64,000 nt of DNA from JAHFUI01 sp039931615 (lineage in GTDB: Bacteria; Acidobacteriota; Vicinamibacteria; Vicinamibacterales; CAVVIG01): positions 1 through 64,000 of the forward strand of contig JBDTRR010000001.1 of the NCBI GenBank assembly GCA_039931615.1. Direction: 5' to 3'. Shown piece by piece: positions 36,570-47,200 of the stretch; the first letter of the stretch is position 1, and each line of letters starts with the position of its first letter. The notes beneath the pieces were generated by a model. The model did no database searches, was not told the DNA's origin, and saw only the letters and a program-made list of their open reading frames with translations. The position numbers were made by a program, and so were the translations under genes.

Positions 36570-38285
36570 TCAACGGGTCAGCGCTGCCCGCCCGACGATC
36601 CCGTTGCCCTCCTTGATCGTGATGACTTGGTTCGCCGGGACATTCTCGAAGCGCTCGCTGCGCCCGCTCGGCCACCGCACCTCCAGGCGATCGGCGACCG
36701 CGACTTGGCCGAGGCCGAAGTGCACCCGCCGGTCGTTCTGGCCAAGATAGCTCGACCCGGCTGTCACGACTCGCAGCTGCGTGCGTGTGCCCGTCGTCAG
36801 GCGGAGCCTGGCGCCGACACCGTCGCGGTTGCTCTGGGTCCCGATCGTGCGGACGAGCAGGGCGTTGCGGCGGTTGCCGCCGTCATTGCGGAGGAGGTCG
36901 GCGGTCTGACCGTTGTTGGTGACGAGGAGATCGAGGTCGCCATCGTTGTCGATGTCACCGGCGACGAGGCCGCGGCTCACCTTCTCCAGCGCGAAGCCCG
37001 GTCCGGCGCGACCGGTGACGTCGGCGAAGCGCCGCTGCCCGAGGTTGCGGAACAGGAGATTGCGTTGTCCGTAGGTCGCCCCGGCGCGCCACAGCGCGGC
37101 GTTGTCCATGATGTGGCCGTTGGCGACGCCGAGGTCGAGCTGCATGTCGTTGTCGACGTCGAAGAACACCACACCGAATCCGACGAAGGGCAGCGTTGCC
37201 GGTCCGATCCCGCTCTCGGGGGTGGCGTAGGCGAACAGCCGATTGCCCAGTCCGCGGTAGAGGCTGTGCATCTCGAATTCGAGATTTGTCACCACCACAT
37301 CGAGCTGGCCGTCGCCGTCGTAGTCGCCGACGTCGACACCCATCCCGGCGCGCGCCTGCCCATCGGTCGCCACCGCCACGCCGGCGCCCAGCCCAATTTC
37401 GTCAAACCGGCCGCGCCCGGCGCCGTGAAACAGGAAGTTCGGCACGCTGTCGTTGGCGACGAACACGTCGGGCCACCCATCGTCATCGAAGTCGGCGATC
37501 ACGACGCCGAGGCCATTGCCTCGATGGGCGCCGACGCCGGACTGTGCGCTGACGTCCGAGAACACGCCGTTGCCGTCGTTGCGGTAGACGATGTTCTGCA
37601 GCGGTTCGAAGTTGAGCGGGTGACAGTAGAAGCGCAGCCGCAGCCGGGCGTTGCCGCAGAACGGGGTGGACGCCGGCCCGGCGCTGACGTAGTTGGTGAC
37701 GAACAGATCGAGGTCGCCGTCCCGGTCGAGATCCGCGAAGGCGCAACCTGTGCTCCACAACGGTGATCCGACGCGCGCGGTGCGGGTGACGTCAGTGAAG
37801 CCGCCTTTGCCGTCGTTGCGGTACAGGATGTTCGGCCCGAAGCTGGTGACATAGAGATCGGCCCAGCCGTCGTTGTCGTAGTCGCCGGCGCAGGCGCCCA
37901 TTCCGTAGTCGCGATGAACGATGCCGGAGCGCGCCGTGGCATCCTCGAACGTACCGTTGCCGCGGTTCCGGTAGAGGCGGTGCCGCGCCTGCTTCGCAAT
38001 CGACGGATCCGCCAGCGCCCCCCCGTCGACCAGGAAGATATCGATCCAGCCGTCATTGTCGTAGTCGAAGAACAGCCCGCCCGAGCCGATCGTCTCGACA
38101 AGGTGTTTGTCCGGGCTGGATCCGTTGATGTGGCGGAAGTCGATGCGGGCGGAGCGGCTGATATCGGTGAACTGCGTCGCCGCGTCCTCCGGCCCCTCAC
38201 GCCGCTGGCCCCTGACATCACCACCACCGGCGACGATCACGGCCGCGATTGCGGCGGCGACAGCCGGAAAGACGAGGCGAGTCAC
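36570..38285 (-). CDS. CRTAC1 family protein (FG-GAP repeats plus ASPIC/UnbV), copy A
   Basis: 571 aa, exported (signal peptide 1-26). The body is a propeller of FG-GAP/VCBS repeats with Ca-binding-like loops: FFDYDNDGWIDIFLVDGG, CAGDYDNDGWADLYVTS, ADLDRDGDLDLFVTNYV, IADFDDDGWPDVFVAND, VGDYDGDGQLDVVVTN and GDIDNDGDLDLLVTNN. The C-terminal 70 residues are an ASPIC/UnbV domain (GVGARLRLTTG, SSYLGQNDRRVHFGLGQ, VRWPSGRSERFENVPANQ). The GTG at 38285 overlaps the TPR gene's TGA by 4 nt. It is likely periplasmic or surface-attached, with unknown ligands. It is paralogous to the gene at 42229-43977 and is the last gene of a four-gene operon. Confidence 0.9.
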   Translation of the reverse strand: MTRLVFPAVAAAIAAVIVAGGGDVRGQRREGPEDAATQFTDISRSARIDFRHINGSSPDKHLVETIGSGGLFFDYDNDGWIDIFLVDGGALADPSIAKQARHRLYRNRGNGTFEDATARSGIVHRDYGMGACAGDYDNDGWADLYVTSFGPNILYRNDGKGGFTDVTRTARVGSPLWSTGCAFADLDRDGDLDLFVTNYVSAGPASTPFCGNARLRLRFYCHPLNFEPLQNIVYRNDGNGVFSDVSAQSGVGAHRGNGLGVVIADFDDDGWPDVFVANDSVPNFLFHGAGRGRFDEIGLGAGVAVATDGQARAGMGVDVGDYDGDGQLDVVVTNLEFEMHSLYRGLGNRLFAYATPESGIGPATLPFVGFGVVFFDVDNDMQLDLGVANGHIMDNAALWRAGATYGQRNLLFRNLGQRRFADVTGRAGPGFALEKVSRGLVAGDIDNDGDLDLLVTNNGQTADLLRNDGGNRRNALLVRTIGTQSNRDGVGARLRLTTGTRTQLRVVTAGSSYLGQNDRRVHFGLGQVAVADRLEVRWPSGRSERFENVPANQVITIKEGNGIVGRAALTR

Positions 38286-40207
38286 CGCGCCGGGCCCCGG
38301 CTGGCGCCTTCGGCCTGCAGCGCCTTCTCGTAGATGGCGCGGGCCCGCGCCGCCTCGCTGACCCGTCCGGCGTTGGCCAGCGCCTCGGCCAGACCGAGAT
38401 GGTTGGACGGCCGGCCGGGTTCCCGATCGACCACCTGCTGCCAGAGCGACGCCGCTCGATCGTGCCGGCCTGCCGCGGCGTGCCACGCGGCCTCTTCCCG
38501 CATGACGTCCAGCACCAGGCCGCGGCGGCGGTTCGCCTGCATCAGACGCTGCGCCTGCTCGAAACGCGCGAACTCCGGCGCCGCCTCTTGCGGGTGCCCC
38601 GACCGCAACAGCGCGGTGGCCAGTGCGTAGCGCGCCCCGGCGTGGTCGGCCGAGAGATCGAGCGCGCGCCGCAGCGCGGTCACGGCCTCGGCGTACCGTC
38701 CGGCATCCAGATGAATCTGGCCAACGGCGGCATGAGCGTCCGCATCCAGGGGATCGATCAGCAGTGCGGCGACGAGCTCGACGAACGCCTCGTCTGCGCG
38801 ATCCTCCTGCAACAGCGCACCGGCGAGAGACTTGTGCGCGAGCGGATCGTTCGGGCGGGCGCTGACCGAACGCGCGAAGGAGGAGATCGCCCCGGGCACG
38901 TCGGCGGCGGCCCCGGCGAGGCGACCGATCGAGGCCTGGAACTGACTCCGCCCGGCGACCGCGGCCGCGGCGGCGATCTCGAATTCCTGCCGCGCTTCCG
39001 CGAACCGGTTGAGACGCTCGTCGCTCCGCCCGAGCCACCAGTGGGCCAGCGCGGAATCAGGCAGCAGGCGCAGCGTCTCGCGCAGGGCACGCTCGGCGTC
39101 TTCGTCTCGCCCGGCCGAGGTCAGGACCTGGGCGAGCGCCAGGCGCGAGCGTTCGTCGCGCGGGTTGACGCGAATGGCGATCTCGAGCTGCTCGATACTC
39201 TTGTCGTCTGCGGCGTCGGCCCAGTCGATCAGGCCGAGTACGCGATGCGCCTCGGAGGAATCCTGCCGCGCGGTGGCGGCGGCGAGCAGCGACCGCGCGT
39301 CGGCCAGCCGTCCCTGCCGGAGCGCGGCGACGGCCAGCGCCATCGCCGGCGATCGTGCCGCCGGATCGGTGACCAGCGGATCGATGGCCGCGGCCCGGCG
39401 GAATTCGGCGATCGCCCCGGCGTAGTCACCGAGCGCGAGGCGGGCATAACCCTGGCGGTAGGCGAGCGGGGCCAGGGCCGGCGCGCCGGCGTCACGATCG
39501 TCAAGGAGCTCGAGACTGACGAAACGGGACGCCTTCGCGCCCGCCCCGTTCTGGCGCAGCGCCAGGTACGCGCCGGCCAGGATTTCGCGAGCGTCGCGCA
39601 TGTCCTGGATGTTGCCTATGGATGCCGCGTGACGGAAGACGTGATAGGCCTTGATCGGATCGCCCGGATCGAGGATCCACGCGGCGCGAAACGCGGCGCC
39701 GGCGTCACGCGATTTGCCGGAGGCGGCGAAGAGGAGGCCGCGACGCATGGGCAGGTCCGCGCGATCGGGCGCGAGGCGGCTGGCCGCCTCGAACTCCCGG
39801 ATCGCGTCGGCGAACCGCGCCCGTTCCACGTACATCTCGCCGAGGGCGACGTGCATCTGGAGCGCGAGGCCAGGCTGAGCCGCCGGCAGCTCAGACGCCA
39901 GGCGAGACTCGAACGCCTGAATCGCCCGATCCAACCCGGCGAGCCCGCCCGCCATCTTGTCCAGCGCCGGTCCGATCCGTGCGCCCTCGTCGCCGTAGGT
40001 GCCAGCGACGGCAGCCGTCAGCTCCGAGAGTCCCTCGACGAAGATCGAACGCTGAGCGAAGGCGATGCCGGGCGACGCGGCAATCGCCACCCATGCGCAG
40101 AATGCCACGACACGGCGGAGCAACACCGTCCGGGCGCGCGGAAGCGGCTTCACAACCGCAGCAGTCAGAGCGGGCGGGCGGACCGCCCCGCTACTGGGCA
40201 GGCCCAT
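38282..40207 (-). CDS. Exported TPR-repeat protein, copy A
   Basis: 641 aa from the ATG at 40207, which overlaps the upstream gene by 17 bp; a GTG at 40153 would give a tighter signal peptide and is a real alternative. The signal segment is VVAFCAWVAIAASPGIAFAQ. The mature part is a chain of about 12 tetratricopeptide repeats (ADAIREFEAASRLAPDRAD, GDYAGAIAEFRRAAAIDPL, KSIEQLEIAIRVNPRDERS, YAEAVTALRRALDLSADHAG). The opening YGDEGARIGPALDKM matches YGDEGPQLVAHLGEI in copy B, showing paralogy. TPR solenoids bind proteins; overlap with the CRTAC1 gene suggests a physical partnership. Confidence 0.87.
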   Translation of the reverse strand: MGLPSSGAVRPPALTAAVVKPLPRARTVLLRRVVAFCAWVAIAASPGIAFAQRSIFVEGLSELTAAVAGTYGDEGARIGPALDKMAGGLAGLDRAIQAFESRLASELPAAQPGLALQMHVALGEMYVERARFADAIREFEAASRLAPDRADLPMRRGLLFAASGKSRDAGAAFRAAWILDPGDPIKAYHVFRHAASIGNIQDMRDAREILAGAYLALRQNGAGAKASRFVSLELLDDRDAGAPALAPLAYRQGYARLALGDYAGAIAEFRRAAAIDPLVTDPAARSPAMALAVAALRQGRLADARSLLAAATARQDSSEAHRVLGLIDWADAADDKSIEQLEIAIRVNPRDERSRLALAQVLTSAGRDEDAERALRETLRLLPDSALAHWWLGRSDERLNRFAEARQEFEIAAAAAVAGRSQFQASIGRLAGAAADVPGAISSFARSVSARPNDPLAHKSLAGALLQEDRADEAFVELVAALLIDPLDADAHAAVGQIHLDAGRYAEAVTALRRALDLSADHAGARYALATALLRSGHPQEAAPEFARFEQAQRLMQANRRRGLVLDVMREEAAWHAAAGRHDRAASLWQQVVDREPGRPSNHLGLAEALANAGRVSEAARARAIYEKALQAEGASRGPAR

Positions 40208-42260
40208 TGGCAGCTCTCTCGCGGAGCTCTTCCAGCCGCTGCTGGACAGAGCTGGCGCGTTCACGAACACTTTCGGCGTTGCGGCCGAGGGCGGCGTAGA
40301 CCTCGGCCAGGCGGCGGCGGGCGTCGGCGCCGGCGCCCAGTGAAATCGCCGTTCGATATGTCGTGGCTGCTTCGTCGAGACGTTCTGCGGCGACCAGCGC
40401 CCCGGCCAGCTGCAGATGACTTGCCGCACTTCCTGGTCGCAGCGGGATGATCTGGTTCCAGAGATCGATCGCCCCGGCGTAGTCACGCTCGCCGTTTCGC
40501 ACCTCGGCCTGCAGCGTGAGTATCGCGATCGTGCGCAGAAGACGTTCCGCGTCGATTGACCGGGCGCGCAGCCGGTCGGATTCCTGAAGCCAGTGTTGTC
40601 CCTCGGCGGTTCTTGCCGCGCGGACCAATGCGCCGCCAAGCGCGTGCACGCCCTGCTGATTGGCCGGATCGATGGCGACGGCTCGGGCCAGGGCATCAAT
40701 CGACTCCGGGACGCGGCCGGCCGCTGCGTGCACCCGCCCGATTTCAGTCAGTGTTTCCACGTCGTCCGGATCGATCATCAACGCCACCACCAGCTCGGCA
40801 TACCCTTCACTGTCGCGCCCGTCCTCGAGGTAGGCGCGCGCCAGGTTCTTGTGCGCTCCCTTGCTATTGGGGATCAACGCGGCAGCGCGCTCCAGCAGAC
40901 CGATGGCGCGTTGGTACTCCAAATGGGTTTGCGCGAGCTTGGCCAGCACGGTGTGCAGCTCGCCTCGTCCGACGAGGACGACATACCGATCGATCGCGGT
41001 CATCGACGCGAGATCGGCGTCATTGGTCCGCTGGCGTTTCGCGGCGATGGCTGCCAGCTGCCAGCGGAGTGCGCCGGCGTCAGGAAGTTCGGCGATGGCG
41101 GCACGAACGGCCTCCTCCGCTTCTCCTGACGCGTTGATCTCGTCGAGCGTCCGCACCAGTGCCAGCCAGGAGCGTTCGTCGCGAGGATTGAGACGCACCG
41201 CCTGGCGCAAGTGCTGGAGGCTGTTGCTGACGTCGCCATTCACACCATAGGCCGTCCCGAGCCCGCGGTGCGCCTCGGCTGAATCGCCGAACAGTGCGGC
41301 TGCGGCCTCGAACTGTTCAATCGCACCCGCGAGGCGCCCCTGGCGCAGTGCCGTGCTGCCCCGCGTCATCGTCTCCGCCTTGCGGGACGCCTCGATGACC
41401 AGCGGATCGGCGGCGACCGCCGCGCGCAACGCCGCCAACCCCGCATCGAGCTCGCCCTTCAACACGAGCGAGAAGCCGGGCGCGTACCCGGCCGGCACGA
41501 ACGCCAGCGCACCGCCGGCGTCATCGACGATCCCGCTCACGGTCGTGAACGGCGCGGCGGCGCGCGGCCGACTGCCCTCGAGCACGGCGCGTTCGACACG
41601 GGCAAGCGTCTCGAGTGCGCGGGCGCGCTCCGGTGGCGTCGTCTGAGACGACGTGAAGGCCAGGAGTCGATACGCGTCCTGGGGATCGTCAGGGTCGACG
41701 AGCCAGGCGGCGCGGAATGCGTCCGCCGCTTCGGCGGATCGCCCCGCCACCTGATGAATCAGGCCCCGGTACCGATGAAACGCGGCGCGGCGAGGATCGA
41801 TCCGCAGGTCTTCGTCAAACTCGCGAAGCGCGGCGTCGAAGCGGCCACGCTCCATGTATAGCGATGCAAGCAGTGCATGGACCTGCAACTTCGTCTCGGC
41901 GTCCCGCCCGTTCAACTGAGGTCGCAGTTGCCGTTCGGCCGCGCGGATCTCGTCATCCCACCGATCCAGCGCCGTCGATATCTCCCCCAGGTGCGCCACC
42001 AGCTGCGGTCCCTCGTCTCCGTAGACACCGCCAAGCGTCTTATAGAAGGCCAGGAGTGCAGAGAAGAAATCATCGCGCTGGGCGAAGGCGTTCGACGGGA
42101 CGACCAGCGACGCCAGGAGCAGCGCCGACACCAGCACCGGGGTCGGGCGGGCGCCCGCTGAACGCGTGACCAGCCTTCGCCTCGCTGGAGCTTCTCCTGC
42201 GAGGCTTCGGACAGGCCGGCCCGTTCCCTCAGCGCCGGAACGGCACGCGGCTGACGGCAC
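40191..42260 (-). CDS. Exported TPR-repeat protein, copy B
   Basis: A chain of TPR units (RFDAALREFDEDLRIDPRRA, GRLAGAIEQFEAAAALFGD, NSLQHLRQAVRLNPRDERS, EYQRAIGLLERAAALIPNS) after a signal-like segment PVLVSALLLASLVVPSNAFAQ. The start is uncertain: no ATG lies near the signal sequence. GTG at 42260 is chosen, overlapping the upstream CRTAC1 gene by 32 bp and giving a long basic n-region; a near-cognate CTG near 42173 or a GTG inside the signal segment cannot be excluded. About 689 aa. It is paralogous to the next gene in the operon. The periplasmic scaffold role is inferred from the repeats and from coupling to the CRTAC1 genes. Confidence 0.82.
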   Translation of the reverse strand: MPSAACRSGAEGTGRPVRSLAGEAPARRRLVTRSAGARPTPVLVSALLLASLVVPSNAFAQRDDFFSALLAFYKTLGGVYGDEGPQLVAHLGEISTALDRWDDEIRAAERQLRPQLNGRDAETKLQVHALLASLYMERGRFDAALREFDEDLRIDPRRAAFHRYRGLIHQVAGRSAEAADAFRAAWLVDPDDPQDAYRLLAFTSSQTTPPERARALETLARVERAVLEGSRPRAAAPFTTVSGIVDDAGGALAFVPAGYAPGFSLVLKGELDAGLAALRAAVAADPLVIEASRKAETMTRGSTALRQGRLAGAIEQFEAAAALFGDSAEAHRGLGTAYGVNGDVSNSLQHLRQAVRLNPRDERSWLALVRTLDEINASGEAEEAVRAAIAELPDAGALRWQLAAIAAKRQRTNDADLASMTAIDRYVVLVGRGELHTVLAKLAQTHLEYQRAIGLLERAAALIPNSKGAHKNLARAYLEDGRDSEGYAELVVALMIDPDDVETLTEIGRVHAAAGRVPESIDALARAVAIDPANQQGVHALGGALVRAARTAEGQHWLQESDRLRARSIDAERLLRTIAILTLQAEVRNGERDYAGAIDLWNQIIPLRPGSAASHLQLAGALVAAERLDEAATTYRTAISLGAGADARRRLAEVYAALGRNAESVRERASSVQQRLEELRERAANGPAQ

Positions 42261-43977
42261 CCTGGCCTTCGCGAACTGTAATGACATGATTTGCCGGAAG
42301 ACTCTCGACGACTTCGGTTGCCCCACCCGGCCAGCGGATTTCCAGCCGTTCGGCCCGATTCGACTGGCCCAGACCGAAGTGCGCCCGCAGATCGTTTTGG
42401 CCAAGATAGCTGGATCCCGACTGCACTTCGCGGACTTGCCGGTGCCCATCGGTGACCAGCGTCAATCGGGTACCGATGCCGCCGCGGTTGCCTGTCGTCG
42501 CAATGGTACGCACCAGGATGGCGTTGGCCCTGCCACCTTCGTTCAGCAGCAGGTTCGGCCTGCCGTTGTTGTTGGTGATCAGCAGATCCACATCGCCGTC
42601 GTTATCGATGTCGCCGGCGGCGAGCGCGCGGCTGACCATCTCTGGGGAGAATCCCGGGCCTGCCTGCTCCTTCATATCCTGGAAGCGGTCCCCGGTGTTA
42701 CGCAGCAGCAGATTCCGCTGTGCATACCTGGCGCCGGCGCGCACGAGCGGCGCAGTGGCCATCACGTTGCCGTTGGCGATGGCGATATCGAGCCGGGTGT
42801 CGTTGTCGTAGTCGAAGAAGACGACCCCGAATCCGACCGACGAACGCGTCGCCGGGCCGACGCCGCTGCGCACCGTGACGTCCGAGAACACCCGGCCGTC
42901 AACGTTGAGGAAGAGGCCGTGCATCTCGGTCTCGTGGTTGGTCACGATCAATCCTGGACGTCCGTTCCCGTTGAAGTCGGCAAACGCGGTCCCCATGCCG
43001 GCTCTGGCCTTGCCGTCGGCGGCCACCGCGACCCCGGCCAGGCTCGCCATCTCGATGAACCGACCGCTGCCGGTGTTGTGAAAGAGGAAATTTGGCGTCG
43101 CGTCGTTGGCGACGAACACATCCGGCCAGCCATCGTCGTCGATGTCGGTCACGGCAATCCCCAGACCATTGCCACGGACCGCCGCCACACCACTCTCGGC
43201 GCTGATGTCCTCGAACGACTTGCCGGTATTCCGATAGAGGATGCTCGATGACGGCGGATAGATGAGCGGATGGCAGTAATCCCTGATCGGAGGCGGACCG
43301 GCGTTGCCGCAGAACTCGTTCTTCTTCCCAGTCGTGTCGACGTAGTGCGTGACGAAGAGATCGAGGTCGCCGTCACGGTCGAGATCGAGGAACGCGCAGC
43401 TCGTGCTCCACAGCGCGGCCGCGGCGCCGCCCGCGTTCGCGACTTCGCTGAATCGGCCATGACCCGTATTCCGATACAGCACGTTTGGTCCGACGTTGGT
43501 GAGATACAGATCGATCAGGCCGTCGTTGTCGTAATCGCCCGCGCAGGCGCCCATCCCGTACTCGCGATGCCGGATCCCCGAGGCTGCGGTGACGTCCTCG
43601 AACGTGCCATTCCCGCGGTTCCTGAACAGCCGATGGCGGGCGCGTTGGGCGACGGCCGGATCGGCGAACGAGCCGCCGTCGACGAGAAAGATGTCGAGCC
43701 AGCCATCGTCGTCGAAGTCGAAGAACAGGCCGCCCGACCCGAGGATCTCGGGAAGGAACTTCTGGTCGCTGGCGCCGCTGACATGCGTCACGTCCAGCCC
43801 CGCGGACACCGCGACGTCTCTGAACATCGGCAGTTCTACCGGCACCTGCTCCCGTTGGCGCTGCGGCGCTGCGAGGATGGCCGCGTCGACGATCAGCGCG
43901 AGGAGGATTGCCGCCGTGGCCGGCAGGGTCAGGGAGGTTCCGGGCGCCGGTGTACACCGAGTTCGCACATCCGCCAT
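42229..43977 (-). CDS. CRTAC1 family protein (FG-GAP repeats plus ASPIC/UnbV), copy B
   Basis: 582 aa. The ATG at 43977 begins MADVRTRC and leads into a signal-anchor-like segment (TAAILLALIVDAAILAA). Repeats follow the same order as copy A: FFDFDDDGWLDIFLVDGG, CAGDYDNDGLIDLYLTN, LDLDRDGDLDLFVTHYV, VTDIDDDGWPDVFVAND, FADFNGNGRPGLIVTN and GDIDNDGDVDLLITNN. They end in an ASPIC/UnbV domain (GIGTRLTLVTDG, SSYLGQNDLRAHFGLGQ, IRWPGGATEVVESLPANH). It is the first gene of the four-gene operon and is divergent from the Oar-like receptor copy 2, with 266 bp between the starts, which suggests joint regulation. Confidence 0.9.
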   Translation of the reverse strand: MADVRTRCTPAPGTSLTLPATAAILLALIVDAAILAAPQRQREQVPVELPMFRDVAVSAGLDVTHVSGASDQKFLPEILGSGGLFFDFDDDGWLDIFLVDGGSFADPAVAQRARHRLFRNRGNGTFEDVTAASGIRHREYGMGACAGDYDNDGLIDLYLTNVGPNVLYRNTGHGRFSEVANAGGAAAALWSTSCAFLDLDRDGDLDLFVTHYVDTTGKKNEFCGNAGPPPIRDYCHPLIYPPSSSILYRNTGKSFEDISAESGVAAVRGNGLGIAVTDIDDDGWPDVFVANDATPNFLFHNTGSGRFIEMASLAGVAVAADGKARAGMGTAFADFNGNGRPGLIVTNHETEMHGLFLNVDGRVFSDVTVRSGVGPATRSSVGFGVVFFDYDNDTRLDIAIANGNVMATAPLVRAGARYAQRNLLLRNTGDRFQDMKEQAGPGFSPEMVSRALAAGDIDNDGDVDLLITNNNGRPNLLLNEGGRANAILVRTIATTGNRGGIGTRLTLVTDGHRQVREVQSGSSYLGQNDLRAHFGLGQSNRAERLEIRWPGGATEVVESLPANHVITVREGQGAVSRVPFRR

Positions 43978-44243
43978 GACACGTCCAATCGAACTGTCCC
44001 GGGGAGGCTCGTAGAGGCCCTGATGATAGATCGGCCCCGATCCTTTGCGGCGACGGAAGCCTCGGCGATTGTCGAGCCTGAACCCCGCGCTGATATCACA
44101 GCTTTCGACAATCTTCTTGACACGCTCCGTTCGCGGGCGTAAATAGGGCCTCACATAAAAAGATTAGAAACCACCCCGCGACACCCGTGCCGTTCGCCGA
44201 CGTGCAGAAACCAGCGCCGTGGTCAGGAACTGGAGGAGCCGTG

Positions 44244-47200
44244 ATGCAACGAGCCTTGGCAGTGATTCTCGCGATCTGTGCGTTCCTGGGGCTGCTGCCT
44301 GGAATCGCCTCGGCCCAGGACGGCCAGATTGCCGGGGTGGTGCGGGACCCGGCGGGCCTCGTGATACCCGGCGTGCTCGTGGAGGTCACGAGCCCGGCGA
44401 TGATCGAGAAGGTTCGTTCAACCACCACCGATGGCAGTGGGCAATATCGCATTACCCGCCTGCCCGTCGGCACCTACACGGTGACGTTCGCGCTCGAAGG
44501 CTTCTCGAGACAGCTGCGTGACAACGTTGCGTTGACGACGGGATTCACCGCCGCGGTCAGTGTAACCATGACCGTCGGCCAGCGTTCTGAAACGGTGACC
44601 GTGGTCGGCGAGTCGCCGATAGTGGACGTCCAGAACGCGCGCCAGGTCACCACACTTGCCGCTGCCGAGATACGGGACCTGCCGACGGGGCGCAACCTGA
44701 GAAGCCTGCTGACGCTGACACCGGGGCTGACGGCGCAGGGCCTCGGCGCGGACTGCGTGGGCGGCGTCGGCGTCTGGTGCAACAACAACATCTACAACCT
44801 TGGGTCGCACACGGCAGCGAACGACACCGGGGAAGTCAGTACGCAAGGGCGTGTCATGGTGGACGGGACCATCATCAACACCGGCGGCGGGGCCGGGATC
44901 ATGGGGATGACGGGCGGCTACGTCGCCGACATCGCGAACGCCCAGGAAGTCAGCGTGCAGATTTCCGGGGCGCTCGGAGAATCTGAAACCGGCGGGGCGT
45001 CGATCAACATCATTCCGCGCACCGGCGGCAATAAATTCAGCGGCAACTACTTCAACAGCTACACGCGGCGGGCGTGGTTTTCCACGAACAACGAGGCGTA
45101 TCCCTCGATCAATTCGAACTACCCGCTGATCAGCGACCTCGACGTGACAGGGGCGTTTGGCGGTCCAATCAAGCGCGACCGCCTGTGGTTCTTTTCGGCC
45201 GGGCGGAGCTGGGAGAAGACGGCGTTCAACAGCCAGAACGAGAACATCTGGGACAACAAGAACGCCGGCATCTGGGGCATGAATTACCAGCCGGATCGGT
45301 CGCAGGACCCGCTCAATCTCATCAACATGACGCGCAACATCAACGCGCGCATCACATATCAAGCCTCAGCCAAGAACAAGTTCAACCTCTTCTGGGACGA
45401 GGGGCTGACCTGTCAGGATCCGTGTGACGGCGCGGTGGCGTCCTGGGCGCCGCGAGACGGAAACTGGTCCGGTCAGGTGCATCCTGCCCGGCTGCAACAG
45501 GTGTCGTGGACGAACCCGCTCGCCAGCAAGATCCTGCTCGAAGCGGGACTGGCTGTGAACAAGCAGTTGTACGATTTTTCGCAGCATCGCTACGTCCCTG
45601 GCCATCAGGAAATACCGCGCGTGGTCGAGTTCGGTTCCACGGTCGGCATGGACGACGTCTCTCCGCTGGTCAACCCGTCGGCGGCCATTTTCGGGGTGCA
45701 GTCGGGCAACCTGAACGTTGGACCTGGCGGCGCGGCGGAATATCGCAACCTCGACGACTACCGCCCGCGCGCGTCGATCTCGTACGTCACCGGCTCGCAC
45801 AGCGCGAAATTCGGCTATGACGGCGGGTACTTCTCTCAGCGAAGGCACAACACCGCCGGCGACACGCGCCTGACCTATCGCTACGACACGCCTGCCGCCA
45901 CCTGTCTGGAGACGACGCCGATCAGCTGCGGCAACGCGAGCCTCTATTTCCCGAGCGACCCGACGAACCTGGCGCGCCGGCCGGTGCCCACCCGCGTCAC
46001 GATCAACACCGGCATTGCCGATATCGAATCGAAAGTGAAATACAGCGCCTTGTACCTGCAGGATCAGTGGACGCTGAAGCGATTCACGTTGAGCGGTGCG
46101 ATCCGCTACGACCATGCGACGAGCAACTACCTCTCAACATGTATTGGCCCCGACCGCTACGTGCCGGTGCAGAACGGCGGTACGAATGCCGGCTCGGCCA
46201 GCTACTGCACGCCGCCGAGCGATGGCGTCTCCTACAACGACATCAACCCGCGGTGGGCGGTCGCGTGGGACGTGTTCGGCACGGGCAAGACGTCGGTGAA
46301 GTGGAACATGGGTAAATATCTCGCCGGCGCGGGGATCAACGGCGTCTATTCCGACGCGAACCCGGCGTTGCGGGCGGTCAATGAGCTCACGCGCAACTGG
46401 GACGACACGAATGGAAACCGCCGCGTCGACTGCGATCTTCTGAACTTCAACGCAAACGCCGAATGCGGTACGCCCCTGGCGGGCCAGGACTCGGTGCGCT
46501 ATGGACGCGACCCGCTGAGCCTCGACGCAGCCGGCACACCGATCGGCCTGACGAGCACCCAATGCGGACGCCGGGAACAGGGCATCCCGGCGGACGTCCA
46601 GGCGTACTGCGCCCAGTACGGCGACACGCTGCTCCAGGGCCGCGGCAAGCGCCGCGCCGAATGGCAATTCGGCCTTGGCATCCAGCACGAGATTCTGCCG
46701 CGACTGTCTGCCGAGGTGACGTTCAATCGCCGCCAGTACTTGAACCTGACCGTCACCGATCAGCTCGGCGTCGGCTGCGACCGTTTCAATGGCGCCCAGG
46801 CGCTGCAGACGTGTCTGGACGCGCAGACGAATTACGTCAGCGGCGAGTACGACTTCTTCAACGTCGTGGCGCCGTTGAATCCAGACCTGCCCGGTGGCGG
46901 CGGCTACACGGTTCGAGGGATTGCCAATCAGAAGCCCACCTTTCCGGTCGGCCGGCCGTCGGCGGTGACCATCATGCAGGAGCTCGCATACTCCTGGAAC
47001 GGCGTCGATACGAACTTCACCTGGCGCGGCCCGCACGGCCTTCGCCTGAACGGCGGTACCAGCACCGGCCGTGCCAGGCGAGACCAGTGCGGCACCGAGC
47101 TCGGTGCACCAAACATCAAGGCGGCAGACGGCAACCCTCTCGCGTGCAACCCGTATACGCGTTTTGACACCAACGTGAGGGGGTCGGCCTCCTACACGAT

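Noticed and set aside
38249..40450. 733-codon plus-strand frame opposite TPR protein A
   Set aside because: Antisense to TPR repeats; composition and lack of motifs mark it as a shadow.
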